A DNA stretch of 64,000 nt. Origin: S139-23 sp047639315 (GTDB taxonomy: Bacteria; Planctomycetota; GCA-002687715; DRQF01). How positions within the stretch are numbered: the first letter of the stretch is position 1; the number at the start of each line of letters is the position of its first letter. Positions 52,812 through 61,583 of the stretch are shown here, one piece after another. The stretch covers positions 1 through 64,000 of the forward strand of contig JBLINQ010000007.1 in assembly GCA_047639315.1 (NCBI GenBank), in the 5' to 3' direction. The translations under genes and the position numbers were made by a program. The notes below the pieces were generated by a model. It was not told where the DNA came from and searched no databases. It saw nothing but the letters and a program-made list of their open reading frames with translations.

Positions 52812-53126
52812 GGGGGGGCTGCGGTGGCATAGCCGTTGCTATTGGAGAGGCAGTGGCACTCGTAAGAGAGCCGCTCAAGGCTTTGTAAGCCGGAGCAAGT
52901 GTTGGGTGATATTTCCAGAGCCGGGGAATCTTTTGGTTCCTCGGCTCTATTTATCTCCCGGCAGATCAAGAATAGCAGAGGGTACACTTGGTGGTTTTCG
53001 CCGATGTAGCCAAGGAGTTGACGCAACAACAGCACCCTGGCAAATGAACGCATCGAGAAAATTCACCAAACGTTGCATTAGCAACGATGAAGCCCCGCTT
53101 CTCTATAGGAGATGCGGGGCTTTTTT
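52812..53126 (+). ncRNA. Candidate structured noncoding RNA
   Basis: An intergenic segment of about 315 nt between miaB and the enoyl-CoA hydratase gene holds a chain of hairpins and ends in a clean terminator on the + strand. Stems in order: ATAGC/GCTAT (52829-52842); GGCACTC/GAGAGCC with a GTAA (GNRA) loop (52855-52872); GCTC-AA-GGCTT/AAGCC-G-GAGC (52873-52896); a 12-bp stem AGAGCCGGGGAA/TTCCTCGGCTCT with one G-T pair (52917-52948); CTTGG/CCAAG (near 52987-53013); CGTTGC/GCAACG (53071-53086). The 5' GGGGCT could also pair with AGCCCC of the terminator. I could not match it to tmRNA, RNase P, SRP or 6S RNA. The region from 52514 to 52778 shows nothing else. Confidence 0.45.
53091..53126 (+). 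terminator. Rho-independent terminator of the candidate RNA
   Basis: AGCCCCGC (53091-53098) pairs perfectly with GCGGGGCT (53114-53121), with a partly paired inner loop, and six T residues follow (53121-53126). The T tract is on the + strand only, so it ends something read rightward. No gene lies upstream on that strand within 250 nt other than the structured segment. Confidence 0.8.
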
Positions 53127-53138
53127 ATTGTCTCGGTT

Positions 53139-53888
53139 TTAGCCCAGGGTTTTCGCCACATAGGCGCGGACGGCCTCTTGTACTGAATCCGAGCACCAAA
53201 GCTGCATGGCGCGCTCGCCATCATCATCACCAAAACTGCTCATCGCCTGCCAAGTCGGACGGCGCAACTGCCTCTTGTTGAAGGCAAAAGCCTCAGCTGG
53301 ATACGAGGCGAGCTGTTCGGCCGTTTTCATGGCTGTCGACAAGATTTCGTCTGCGGGCACAACCTGGTCGCAGAGTCCGATCGCCAAAGCCCGATCGACA
53401 GGGTAGGTCGCCCCGCCATAAAGTACTTCCTGGAGGTGTTGGCGCGGAACAACAGCCCGCATGATTTCGAGGGCGAGCAAGGGAAAAGGAACCCCCACTC
53501 GTAACTCAGGGACACCAATTTGACTCTTGCCAGCAGCGACATAACGCAAGTCGCAGGAAGAGAGAATGACGCATCCACCAGCAATCGCATGGCCGTTACA
53601 CGCAGCGATCAGTGGCTTAGAAAAGGCGTAAAGGCCGCTAAATGCCGCATCCAGAGCGGGCATGAATTCGGCGAGATAGTCAGGGCCTCCGTCCAAGAGC
53701 CGTTTGAGATCGACTCCCGCCGAGAAGATGCTGCCAGTGCCTGTGATGACGCAGGCTTTGGCGTTGCTTTCTTCAACCTCTTGTATCGTCGCCGAGATTG
53801 CCTGAAGAAACTCGATATCGAGCGCACTCGCTTTGCCGTGACAAAGCCGCAGGATACAAACGTCACCGACTTGTTCTTTCTCAATCAT
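53139..53888 (-). CDS. Enoyl-CoA hydratase/isomerase family protein
   Basis: Crotonase-fold enzyme acting on acyl-CoA. The oxyanion-hole motifs are present: FSAGVDLKRLLDG and AACNGHAIAGGCVILSSCDLRYVA. The usual catalytic Glu of hydratases would sit in the GVPELRVGVPFP block, where ELRVG provides one Glu. Length, 249 residues, is normal for a monofunctional member. The exact reaction cannot be set from the sequence. It stands alone, convergent with the candidate RNA and upstream of miaB on the same strand. Confidence 0.9.
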   Translation of the reverse strand: MIEKEQVGDVCILRLCHGKASALDIEFLQAISATIQEVEESNAKACVITGTGSIFSAGVDLKRLLDGGPDYLAEFMPALDAAFSGLYAFSKPLIAACNGHAIAGGCVILSSCDLRYVAAGKSQIGVPELRVGVPFPLLALEIMRAVVPRQHLQEVLYGGATYPVDRALAIGLCDQVVPADEILSTAMKTAEQLASYPAEAFAFNKRQLRRPTWQAMSSFGDDDGERAMQLWCSDSVQEAVRAYVAKTLG

Positions 53889-54288
53889 GCTTGCTGACCA
53901 TTTCGTTCAAGAATGTTCTGAATCAAAGCGTGCCACCCCAACTTCTGTGCTTTCCGATCTTGCCTGAAAGTTCACAAGTTTCCACCGATTCAGCCCAAGC
54001 AGCACCCAATCATTGGTACTTTGACTTTTTGCCTCTGAGGTCGCAACTCGACCTATTGTGGAGGCGATTTTTCCTGGACCCCTCCTAAGTCGTTATGGCT
54101 CCGAGAACTCTGACCCTTCATAGAGAATTTATGCCAGGGAGTTAGGTACTCGCAGCCGATCCAAGACGATGTCTCAGGTGGCGATTGAAGCTGCTTCTTC
54201 CGTTGACATTTTGGCACGACTGGACCATGCTATGGCTATCAGATTCCCGTTCCATATTTGCTAAGTCGGCCCACGAAAGGTCACTCCT
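53889..54288. other. Intergenic region upstream of the lectin-like gene
   Basis: No coding sequence seen over about 400 nt. A perfect -35 TTGACA occurs at 54203-54208, about 85 nt before the lectin-like gene, but only a poor -10 (TGCTAT, 54228-54233) follows. AAAGG precedes the ATG at 54289 by 8 nt. Confidence 0.4.
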
Positions 54289-56463
54289 ATGCGCATCTTG
54301 CTGCTCGTCTTCGCTGTTGCACTCACCCTCAGTGGCGCCGCGACTGCCCAAGGATTTAACTATCCGCTTTTCAATGGCACCCAGCCAATCACGCTCAATG
54401 CCCAAGCAGCCCAGGTTGGCAACTCGATCCGCTTGGCCGCAGCGGTCCTGAGTTCGAAGGGGTCGATGTACAACAACACTCAGCTCCAAGTATTGAACGG
54501 ATTCGACACGACCTTCTCCTTCACCATGGCCAACGGCAACGGTGCCGATGGAATGGCGTTTGTCATCCACAACGATCCGAGGGGCGCAAGCTTCATCGGC
54601 GATCACGGCTCGTCCATGGGCTATGGTCATTTTGCCACGGCGGCGCCGGGCGTCGGTGTCTTCAATGCCTTAGTGATTGAGCTCGACACGTTCTCAAGTT
54701 CCTTCAACGGCTTCGCCGACTTAGGGAACAACGAAATATCCGTTCACACAAGTGGCACAGCAGAGGCCAACCACGGGGAAGATACCTCCATTGGCCGAGT
54801 GGCACCGGCAGTGAACCTGAACGATGGGGCAGCTCATACCGTGCGCGTGCTCTACACCCCTGGAACGCTCGACATCTTTTTGGATGGTAGTGCGACCCCG
54901 GTTCTCAGCGTCCCTTACGATTTCACGACTGGTGGAACGCACATTCTCCCCAACACCCCTGTCGGCGGATTGAATTTGCCAACCGGTGCTGCTTGGATCG
55001 GAATCTCGGCATCTTGTGGTGGCCTGTTTCAAGATCACGATGTAAACTCTTGGTCCTTCGCATCGGCGCCAGTTTTCCCAAACGATTTGTCCGTGTCCCG
55101 GTTAGTCGCGCCAGCCAACAATCAGATCGACTGTAGCCCACTCTCAAACGCTGAGACAGTCACCATCGATATTCGCAACAACGGAATGACCGCCATACCA
55201 CTCGGATCTGCGATCCAAGTGACCTACCAGGTTGATGCGCTTCCGAGTGTCTTGGATATCTTCGCGCCGGCGGCCGTAATGAATTCTGGCGATGTCGTGA
55301 GCTTTACCTTCACCACCACCGCCGACCTGTCCGCAATCGGCAATCATACGTTGATGACATCGGTCTCCTTGATTGGTGATGGCGACCCCTCCAACGATTC
55401 CTTGACAACGGCGATTTCTAGCGGCGGACTCGCGCGTATTACGTCGTTTCCTTTTGTCGAAGATTTTGGGTCACTGAGTGGCAACGGCAGCACACAATTA
55501 CCGTTTGGTTTCATCAATGAAACAACTGATGCAACTGGCCCGAACTCTGACTGGACTTTGCGCAACAACGGTACGCCCACAGCCGGAACCGGCCCAGCAG
55601 CCGATCATACGACGGGAGTCGTCGGCACCGGTGGCTACGCTTACATCGAAGATGATGGCAACTACGCCAGTGTCAACTTCCGCACGCCGTGCTTAGACCT
55701 AACAGGCTTGAGTAATCCGGTCATGCGCTTCTTCCTCTTCTCAGAAAACACAACAAGCCAAACGATTTCTAACCAGCTGTCGGTTGATGTCATCAGTTAT
55801 CCAAGCGGCACAACCACACTCGACGTTTACGGACCTCAATCTGAAACAGGTACTCAATGGGTTCTGCAGTCGGTTGACCTGAGCGCATTCATTGGTCAGG
55901 TGGTTCAGGTCGTTTTCCGAGGTGAAACAGCTTCGGTCACTTCGAATAGTCATGACATCGCTATCGACGACATCACCATCACTGATTTGTTGCCCACGCC
56001 TGGTCAGATGCCACAACAAGGCTTGGCGGTTCTTGACATGAACGGTCCGCGCAACGTCAACGGCGACCCCCTTCAATTCAACTTCGGGGGTCCTTACTTC
56101 TCGACCGTCAATTCGGGCGACACGTTGGTCTTCAGAATGGAGGGTCAACCGAATCAATCGATCCTCATGTTCACCGGGCCACTCAATCCAGTTGCCGCGA
56201 CATTCCCAGGTGTTGGATCGATCGACTTGGGTGGTGCCGTTGACCCGTTCACGGGTATTCCAAGCGCCTTGACAATCGTCGGGGATGGCGGTGGGCAAGG
56301 ACTATTCAATCAGCTCTTTCTGACCTCGGCCACTGGCGAGGCCGAATTTGGTGTGACCGTGCCGAGCCTTCCACCTGGAGTGATCGGCACCTTCCAATGC
56401 GCCTTACTCAACACCATCAATGGTGCTTCACTCTCCAATGCGGTTGAGCTGTCGATTTTCTAG
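54289..56463 (+). CDS. Secreted protein with L-type lectin and MAM-like domains
   Basis: Exported protein of 724 residues. Signal peptide MRILLLVFAVALTLSGAATAQ. Residues about 22-260 resemble a legume (L-type) lectin: FDTTFSFTMANGNGADGMAFVIHNDPRG, ALVIELDTFSS and HTVRVLYTPGTLDIFLDG are the hallmark strands. A middle immunoglobulin-like segment follows (about 270-375: VTIDIRNNGMTAIPLG). A second, MAM-like domain of paired sheets lies at about 390-565 (FVEDFGSLSGNG, VMRFFLFSENTT, DIAIDDITIT). Residues 570-724 form a further beta region with Gly/Pro-rich loops and end in LSNAVELSIF. It probably binds carbohydrate outside the cell. Type II secretion is possible. Confidence 0.82.
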   Translation: MRILLLVFAVALTLSGAATAQGFNYPLFNGTQPITLNAQAAQVGNSIRLAAAVLSSKGSMYNNTQLQVLNGFDTTFSFTMANGNGADGMAFVIHNDPRGASFIGDHGSSMGYGHFATAAPGVGVFNALVIELDTFSSSFNGFADLGNNEISVHTSGTAEANHGEDTSIGRVAPAVNLNDGAAHTVRVLYTPGTLDIFLDGSATPVLSVPYDFTTGGTHILPNTPVGGLNLPTGAAWIGISASCGGLFQDHDVNSWSFASAPVFPNDLSVSRLVAPANNQIDCSPLSNAETVTIDIRNNGMTAIPLGSAIQVTYQVDALPSVLDIFAPAAVMNSGDVVSFTFTTTADLSAIGNHTLMTSVSLIGDGDPSNDSLTTAISSGGLARITSFPFVEDFGSLSGNGSTQLPFGFINETTDATGPNSDWTLRNNGTPTAGTGPAADHTTGVVGTGGYAYIEDDGNYASVNFRTPCLDLTGLSNPVMRFFLFSENTTSQTISNQLSVDVISYPSGTTTLDVYGPQSETGTQWVLQSVDLSAFIGQVVQVVFRGETASVTSNSHDIAIDDITITDLLPTPGQMPQQGLAVLDMNGPRNVNGDPLQFNFGGPYFSTVNSGDTLVFRMEGQPNQSILMFTGPLNPVAATFPGVGSIDLGGAVDPFTGIPSALTIVGDGGGQGLFNQLFLTSATGEAEFGVTVPSLPPGVIGTFQCALLNTINGASLSNAVELSIF

Positions 56464-56481
56464 GACAAATAATCTCACATG

Positions 56482-56511
56482 CCAGGATAAGAGGATTACT
56501 TCTTATCCTGG
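56482..56511. terminator. Shared hairpin at the convergent ends of the lectin and sigma-fusion genes
   Basis: A perfect 11-bp stem, CCAGGATAAGA (56482-56492) with TCTTATCCTGG (56501-56511), and an 8-nt loop that contains the - strand stop codon. The flanks are only moderately T-rich, but the position between two converging genes supports a terminator role. Confidence 0.6.
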
Positions 56512-59500
56512 TATTGTGTTGTTGCCTTGATCGTCAGTGGCCCCTTCGTCACCCCTTCCACCTCGCCTTTTAACTTCCAGTCCTGTGAATACGCCTTGAC
56601 GGTGTAGATTAGTCCTTCCGCCACCGTCAACTCGAATGCCCCCCCGCTATCGGTGAGTTCTCGATAATGCTCTTGGCCATTTACGAAGGCCTCAACGATG
56701 AATTTCTGGGCTGGCGCTCCGTCCTCTAAGACAACTCGCCCTTTGATTTGTCGCGCATTGCGCAACGTGAGAATAACGGTCTGATTGTTGGGTGTGACAT
56801 CTAAGGCCTTTGAAGAGTAATAGCGTACACGCTTCTCACTTGGTGGATGTGCTTGTAGACGCAGGGGATTAGGAAAGAGGCCTTCAAAGCGGACCTGGCC
56901 ACTCTGATCAGTCACCCGAGCTTCCATTCCCGTAACCGGTGAGGCATAGAGCTGAGCGCCTGCCACTGGTCGACCATCAGGGCCATTCACGATGACCGTG
57001 AGTTCCAGGGTCGACACAGCTCTTTCGACTCGAAGCACGACACTCGTGGACGGTACGACTAAGCCCTCGAGCCGACCTCGGAAGGCCCCGAGCTCATGGG
57101 TGTACATGCCCTGCCCGATGCGCTTCAGCTGTTTACCAGTCACTTCAAGATCGACCTTCTCCCCGGCGGGCAGGTCAATCTTAAATTCGCCTCCTCTCTT
57201 CGTGAAGACGCTGCGCTTCTCACCGCCGTTCAAATGAGCCACGACTTCAACTTGAGATAGGCCTTTCCCAGTCGGTCCGACAACGTTCCCGGTAACAAGT
57301 GTTTCACGGGCGAGAACAACCGTCTGGGACGTCACCGAAGCATCAATGTCGATGGGTGATGCATGACGAAAACCCGAAGCGAGGCCAGTAGAGAACTTGA
57401 GAGTGAGTGGCTCTCTTGGCGCTCCGGAAAACGAAGCCTCTCCTGACTTGTTGGTGTAGCGTGACAAGATTTCCTTGTCACCAGACCAAAGACTAACGCT
57501 CACCTTAGGAACGGGGTTGCCGTCCTCATCAAGGACGTGAACAAGCAGGGGTCGCGGGGCGGCCACGAGGATTTCGAGGTCATCGAGCCCCTGGCTCCCC
57601 AATGTGACCTTTTTTGAAATCGGAACTGCGCCAAAGATCTCGATCTTGAGTTCATAGGCACCCGCCATCAAGTGAGCAAAGCAAAAGCGTCCGAGGTCGT
57701 CAGTCCAGCGTTTCTCTGATTCGCCATAGGATGTTTGTGCTGGCCCAATTCCCGTGCCACGCCTTTCGGCACGATCCTCATTGGTGCCGATCAACTTCAC
57801 CACCGCATTGACAATGGGAGTGCCATCTTCACTTATGACCGATCCTGAGATCCTGACCCCTAGCGTCATGGCAATATCGCCCAATTCAATCGTGCCCGCC
57901 TCATCGCCTGGGTGAGAATCAAAGTCAAGATGACGCCGGCCCAAGCCGGGGGCTTCTAAAATAAGCGTGTGAGGCATTGTCCTTTTCAGGTCGTCGAGGC
58001 GAAACTCGCCGTTGGGGTTGGAGACCGCTGCTGCCATATCGATTTGCTGCCCCCGAGCGCCAAAAGTGCTGCCAATCATCGAAATACGAACTCCGTTGAT
58101 CGGCTTCCCGGCTTGATCGACGCAGCGACCGACCACCGTATCGCCCTTCGTCATTTCGAAGTCGTAGGAAGGTTGGCCAAATCGCACCGACTGACTGGCC
58201 CCTGCAAAACCCTTCGCCTCGACATCTATGTTGAACCACTCTTTCTCACCAGTGGGGCACCCTGGTCGCTCGTAGTAACCATCTTGATCGGTTTTGACAG
58301 CAAGACTTCCCCACATCACAGTGACCTTGGCTTGGGCAACACCTACGCCACTCTTGGCGTCAGTCACTCGCCCACGAACAATGCCCGCGTCAGCAAACTG
58401 AATCGTAATCTGATTCGCGTCATGCTGTTTGATGTCAATTTCTTGAAAACTCGACGGCTTGTGTGCTTGGTGGCGGGCGTACAATTTGATGAGCCCAGGC
58501 GACAGGTCTTCGAGAAGCAGAAGTCCGTTGGCATCAGTCTTGCCACTTCGTTGGTCATATTGACCGCCCCCCACTTCTTTTCCTGCTTCGCGCCAAGCCG
58601 TAATGTGAGCATTGGGCAAAGGACTACCATCGATTCGTTGGGCGAGAATCTCAAGGAAACAGGCCTTATGCAACACGATGTCAATCTTCTCACCGGCGAC
58701 ACGTCGAGTGAGCAGAAGACGAGCGAATCCTGGCTTAGAGATAATCAGCTCAACCACATCACCCCTCTCATGGTGCAAGGCAAAGCCACCGTCAGATGCG
58801 GAAAAGGTCTTCTCGACGACAACATCTGCAGCAGAGCGTGGACTCAGAACTGACATGCGTTGCCAAGGATGAACACGAGATTCGATTTCTGCACCTTCAA
58901 TCGGCTCATAGTCCTCATTGACAATGCGGCCAAAAATATCTCGATCTCTGTCAATGACTGCCGGCACCATGGCATCTTGGGAATCAGGAGTCTTTATCTC
59001 GGCAGCGGTAGCATTTCGCCTTGGCTGAATCACTTCTTCCTGAATCGACGATGTCTTGACTTGATCCAAGTCAGAGATCTCGTCACCCGAGTTGATCCAG
59101 ATGGCCCACGACAAGGAGCCTATCGCCAACAATGCAATGACAAACGTGAGTACTATCTTCTTCATCGCAATCCATCCTCCCAAATCGAAGACGTTCTGAC
59201 TTGCAGCCCCACCAAGCAACAAGAGCGCTGCCCGCCCTTGGGGTTTCACTTCGAGTCTTGACCGTAGTTCTTGGAGCGCCATCTCGAGGCGATACTTCAC
59301 CGTCCGCTCTGGCAAACCTCTGAGATCGGCAATCTGTTTGACCTTCATACCATCGAAATAGCGCAGTCGGACGACATCATAGAGTTCGGGCGAGAGGTCT
59401 ATCACAGCGTCGGTCACCGACCTGAGAGCGGCGCGATGTTCAACCGTCTCCAAGGCCGATGGCTGAGCCTCCGATGAAGCCCAGTTTCTCTCGCGATTCT

Positions 59501-59753
59501 CTCGACGAATAGCACGCCGCTTATTCTCAGCAAGACGCCGACGCAGGATCGTCCGAAACCAACCGAAGGTCTGCTGGGAATCTCGCGGAGAATTCTCCAA
59601 TCCGATCAGCAGGCAATCTTGAACTAAGTCATCCACGTCTTCACCACGTAGTGACCTATTCGCGAGATGACGCAAGAATCCGGCATGTCGCTCTAATTCT
59701 GTGATGTGGTTACTTGGATCGTTCACTTGTGCCTCGGTGGAGTTTTCATCCAT
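56496..59753 (-). CDS. ECF sigma factor fused to a membrane helix and carboxypeptidase-regulatory-like repeats
   Basis: Continuous 1085-residue frame from an ATG at 59753. Residues about 15-170 are an ECF-type sigma-70 factor: region 2 (RGEDVDDLVQDCLLIGL, TFGWFRTILRRRLAENKRR) and region 4 (LSPELYDVVRLRYFDGMKVKQIADLRGLPERTVKYRL). Around 195-220 a membrane helix (MKKIVLTFVIALLAIGSLSWAIW) follows. The remaining 860 residues hold about eight carboxypeptidase D-regulatory/SdrD-like beta domains (DIFGRIVNEDYEPIEGAEI, GIVRGRVTDAKSG, TVVGRCVDQAGKPINGV, RISGSVISEDGTPIVNAVV and others), so they would lie outside the inner membrane. A second ribosome binding site, GGGAGG, lies 10 nt before the internal ATG at 59165. 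The protein could thus be a transmembrane sigma factor that senses outside signals. Confidence 0.82.
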   Translation of the reverse strand: MDENSTEAQVNDPSNHITELERHAGFLRHLANRSLRGEDVDDLVQDCLLIGLENSPRDSQQTFGWFRTILRRRLAENKRRAIRRENRERNWASSEAQPSALETVEHRAALRSVTDAVIDLSPELYDVVRLRYFDGMKVKQIADLRGLPERTVKYRLEMALQELRSRLEVKPQGRAALLLLGGAASQNVFDLGGWIAMKKIVLTFVIALLAIGSLSWAIWINSGDEISDLDQVKTSSIQEEVIQPRRNATAAEIKTPDSQDAMVPAVIDRDRDIFGRIVNEDYEPIEGAEIESRVHPWQRMSVLSPRSAADVVVEKTFSASDGGFALHHERGDVVELIISKPGFARLLLTRRVAGEKIDIVLHKACFLEILAQRIDGSPLPNAHITAWREAGKEVGGGQYDQRSGKTDANGLLLLEDLSPGLIKLYARHQAHKPSSFQEIDIKQHDANQITIQFADAGIVRGRVTDAKSGVGVAQAKVTVMWGSLAVKTDQDGYYERPGCPTGEKEWFNIDVEAKGFAGASQSVRFGQPSYDFEMTKGDTVVGRCVDQAGKPINGVRISMIGSTFGARGQQIDMAAAVSNPNGEFRLDDLKRTMPHTLILEAPGLGRRHLDFDSHPGDEAGTIELGDIAMTLGVRISGSVISEDGTPIVNAVVKLIGTNEDRAERRGTGIGPAQTSYGESEKRWTDDLGRFCFAHLMAGAYELKIEIFGAVPISKKVTLGSQGLDDLEILVAAPRPLLVHVLDEDGNPVPKVSVSLWSGDKEILSRYTNKSGEASFSGAPREPLTLKFSTGLASGFRHASPIDIDASVTSQTVVLARETLVTGNVVGPTGKGLSQVEVVAHLNGGEKRSVFTKRGGEFKIDLPAGEKVDLEVTGKQLKRIGQGMYTHELGAFRGRLEGLVVPSTSVVLRVERAVSTLELTVIVNGPDGRPVAGAQLYASPVTGMEARVTDQSGQVRFEGLFPNPLRLQAHPPSEKRVRYYSSKALDVTPNNQTVILTLRNARQIKGRVVLEDGAPAQKFIVEAFVNGQEHYRELTDSGGAFELTVAEGLIYTVKAYSQDWKLKGEVEGVTKGPLTIKATTQYQDKK

Positions 59754-59858
59754 AGGATGCCACCGATGGCAAAGTGGCCAACAAAATTCGGTGACTTTCT
59801 GCAATTTGTCGCGGGCACGCACCCTGATGAGACAAATCACCCGATCTGAAGATCCATG

Positions 59859-59892
59859 AAGAAAGCCATCGACATGCGTCGATGGCTTTCTT
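59859..59892 (-). terminator. Hairpin terminator after the VOC lipoprotein gene
   Basis: A perfect 15-bp stem, AAGAAAGCCATCGAC (59859-59873) with its complement (59878-59892), and a 4-nt loop ATGC. On the - strand the stem ends in TTTCTT. It lies 50 nt past the stop at 59942. Confidence 0.8.
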
Positions 59893-59941
59893 TCTTGAGC
59901 AATGGGCTCCTCTTCGAACTCTTTCCTCCCCGGGAAAGGCT

Positions 59942-60436
59942 CTACTTGGCCTTGTCTACATGTTGATCGAACAAGATGGCATTGCCATCAGGGTCAACAA
60001 TCATGAAGCTCGCTGGCCCAGTGGTCGATACATCAGCCTCAAGGCTCATGGTGATGCCGGCCTTCTTCAGATCTTCCTGAATGTCACGAACGTCTTTGAA
60101 GCTCTCTGGTGTCTGCTTCTTGTGGTCCCAGCCTGGATTGAAGGTCATGATGTTGTTGGGAAACATACCTTGGAACAAACCGATCGTGGTTGTGCCGTTC
60201 TGGAGAACCACCCAGTTTTGTGCCTGCACTCCGCCGACCTCCTCGAAGCCCAATTTCTCATAGAATGCCCTCGATGCTGCAATGTCCTTCACCGCCAGGC
60301 TATTTGAGAAAGTTCCCAATTCCATCGTTCCAGTCTTGGCTTTTTCCGGGGTCTTGTCGCTCTTGCGTACATCTGCGCTACTGCAGGCGGAAAAGGTCAT
60401 GAGGCCAATAAACAACAATACTGCAAGTCTTTGCAT
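59942..60436 (-). CDS. Glyoxalase-fold (VOC) lipoprotein
   Basis: Lipoprotein with a VOC domain. The ATG at 60436 has AGGAG 8 nt upstream. The signal peptide MQRLAVLLFIGLMTFSACSS ends in a lipobox (FSAC). The VOC domain covers about 40-164: LAVKDIAASRAFYEKLGFEEVGG, NWVVLQNGTTTIGLFQG and ASFMIVDPDGNAILFDQH. The last has the usual Glu/Asp metal position reduced, and metal ligands are not clear, so the enzymatic role is doubtful. It might bind a ligand. VOC proteins are usually cytoplasmic, so the lipoprotein form is unusual. It is divergent from the AraC-type regulator. Confidence 0.85.
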   Translation of the reverse strand: MQRLAVLLFIGLMTFSACSSADVRKSDKTPEKAKTGTMELGTFSNSLAVKDIAASRAFYEKLGFEEVGGVQAQNWVVLQNGTTTIGLFQGMFPNNIMTFNPGWDHKKQTPESFKDVRDIQEDLKKAGITMSLEADVSTTGPASFMIVDPDGNAILFDQHVDKAK

Positions 60437-60656
60437 CTGAGATGCTCCTATCATTTGATGCTTCACATCAACCTATTCTGACGACAAGAACTCATATCCT
60501 TGGCTGCGGATCTATGGACTATGATTGGTGCTCATCGAGCTCTTCCTTGTATTTTAGGGCATGCGATTTTAATCTACTTGCCAGATCTTGCGATTTGCGC
60601 AAAGGCCCTCTTCGTTGGCAGAGAAGCGGCCCTGAACTCCAAGGAGGTTGGCGTCA

Positions 60657-61580
60657 ATGCCGTCGTTGCCAGAGAATACACCCGTCTCGCCGCCAGATTA
60701 CGTTCTTCGCGTCAACTGGGCTATCGATTTCATCCTCGAGAACCTTCAAGCCCCGCTCAAGCTCGACGACATCGCCAAGGTTGCATGCTTCTCTCCGTTT
60801 CATTTTCATCGTGTTTTTAAGGCACTTCTGGGAGAGACCCTCTCTGACTTCATCACCCGAGTGCGCTTGGAGCGCGCTATAAGAATCATGTCCTTTGACA
60901 AGAACAAGTCGATGACCCAGGTGGCGTTAACGTGTGGTCTTGGGTCGTCGTCAAATTTCTCTCGTGTTTTCAAACAGCAATACGGAGTGCCGCCAAGTCG
61001 ATTCGATATCGCCGGATTGAGAGAACAGCGGCACGAAGAGATCAACAACTCCAGTTCAGAGTTTACTGACGGGCTTCGCCTGGAACGGTTGCCACCTGGG
61101 GAGAATCCGGACAACTTTGTCATTCGCATGCGCGAACTCCCGGAGCGCACAGTGGCCTACATTCGGTCACTGGATCCGTACCGAAACGGAATCGTGACAG
61201 GAGCTGTCGAGAGACTCATGTTTTGGGCCGAGGCCCGTAAACTCGCCGATGGTAATTGGCTGGGATACATGTGGGATGACCCGCAGATCGTCGCTCACAA
61301 AGACTGTCGTTACGACGTCGGCCTTGAGGTTACGGATGTCACCCCCGAAGGTGAAATCGGGAAGCTCCAATTCCCGGCCATGCTCGTCGCTGAAGTTGAG
61401 ATGAAGGGGTCGATTGAGCTGGAGCAACGGGCCTTGGATTGGCTCTATGGCACTTGGCTCCCTACCAGCGGCTATGTCCCGTCAGCGCAACCATGCTTCG
61501 AATCATGGATCGGTCGGCCATTCGCACATGGCTTTGAGCATTTCGAATTGAATGTCCAACTGCCGGTCGAGCGCGGGTAG
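60657..61580 (+). CDS. AraC-family regulator with a GyrI-like effector-binding domain
   Basis: Transcription factor of 307 residues. The ATG at 60657 has AAGGAGG nine nt upstream. The AraC DNA-binding domain is at the N-terminus, residues about 15-120 (LQAPLKLDDIAKVACFSPFHFHRVFKALLGE and MTQVALTCGLGSSSNFSRVFKQQYGVPPSRF, two helix-turn-helix units). The GyrI-like domain follows at about 145-300 (MRELPERTVAYIRSLDPYRNG, CRYDVGLEVTD, YGTWLPTSGY, FELNVQLPV), which binds small, often toxic molecules as in Rob/SoxS relatives. Close and divergent to the VOC lipoprotein gene, whose promoter it may control. Confidence 0.92.
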   Translation: MPSLPENTPVSPPDYVLRVNWAIDFILENLQAPLKLDDIAKVACFSPFHFHRVFKALLGETLSDFITRVRLERAIRIMSFDKNKSMTQVALTCGLGSSSNFSRVFKQQYGVPPSRFDIAGLREQRHEEINNSSSEFTDGLRLERLPPGENPDNFVIRMRELPERTVAYIRSLDPYRNGIVTGAVERLMFWAEARKLADGNWLGYMWDDPQIVAHKDCRYDVGLEVTDVTPEGEIGKLQFPAMLVAEVEMKGSIELEQRALDWLYGTWLPTSGYVPSAQPCFESWIGRPFAHGFEHFELNVQLPVERG

Positions 61581-61583
61581 GTC

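Noticed and set aside
52772..53053. A - strand frame of about 94 codons through the candidate RNA
   Set aside because: It has no ribosome binding site, a Cys/Ser-rich unlikely composition, and it lies over a chain of + strand hairpins that explain the sequence better.
52812..53126. tmRNA, RNase P RNA, SRP RNA or 6S RNA as identity of the structured segment
   Set aside because: No GGTTCRANTCC arm or CCA end (tmRNA), no GAGGAAAGTCC-type region (RNase P), no GGAAGCAGCC-type loop (SRP), and no obvious long closing rod with a central bubble (6S).
54208..54233. Sigma-54 promoter upstream of the lectin-like gene
   Set aside because: TGGCACG fits the -24 element, but the -12 element lacks the required GC at the right spacing.
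57969..58853. 294-codon + strand frame opposite the sigma-fusion gene
   Set aside because: No ribosome binding site and no recognisable domain; the opposite strand encodes a well supported repeat protein.
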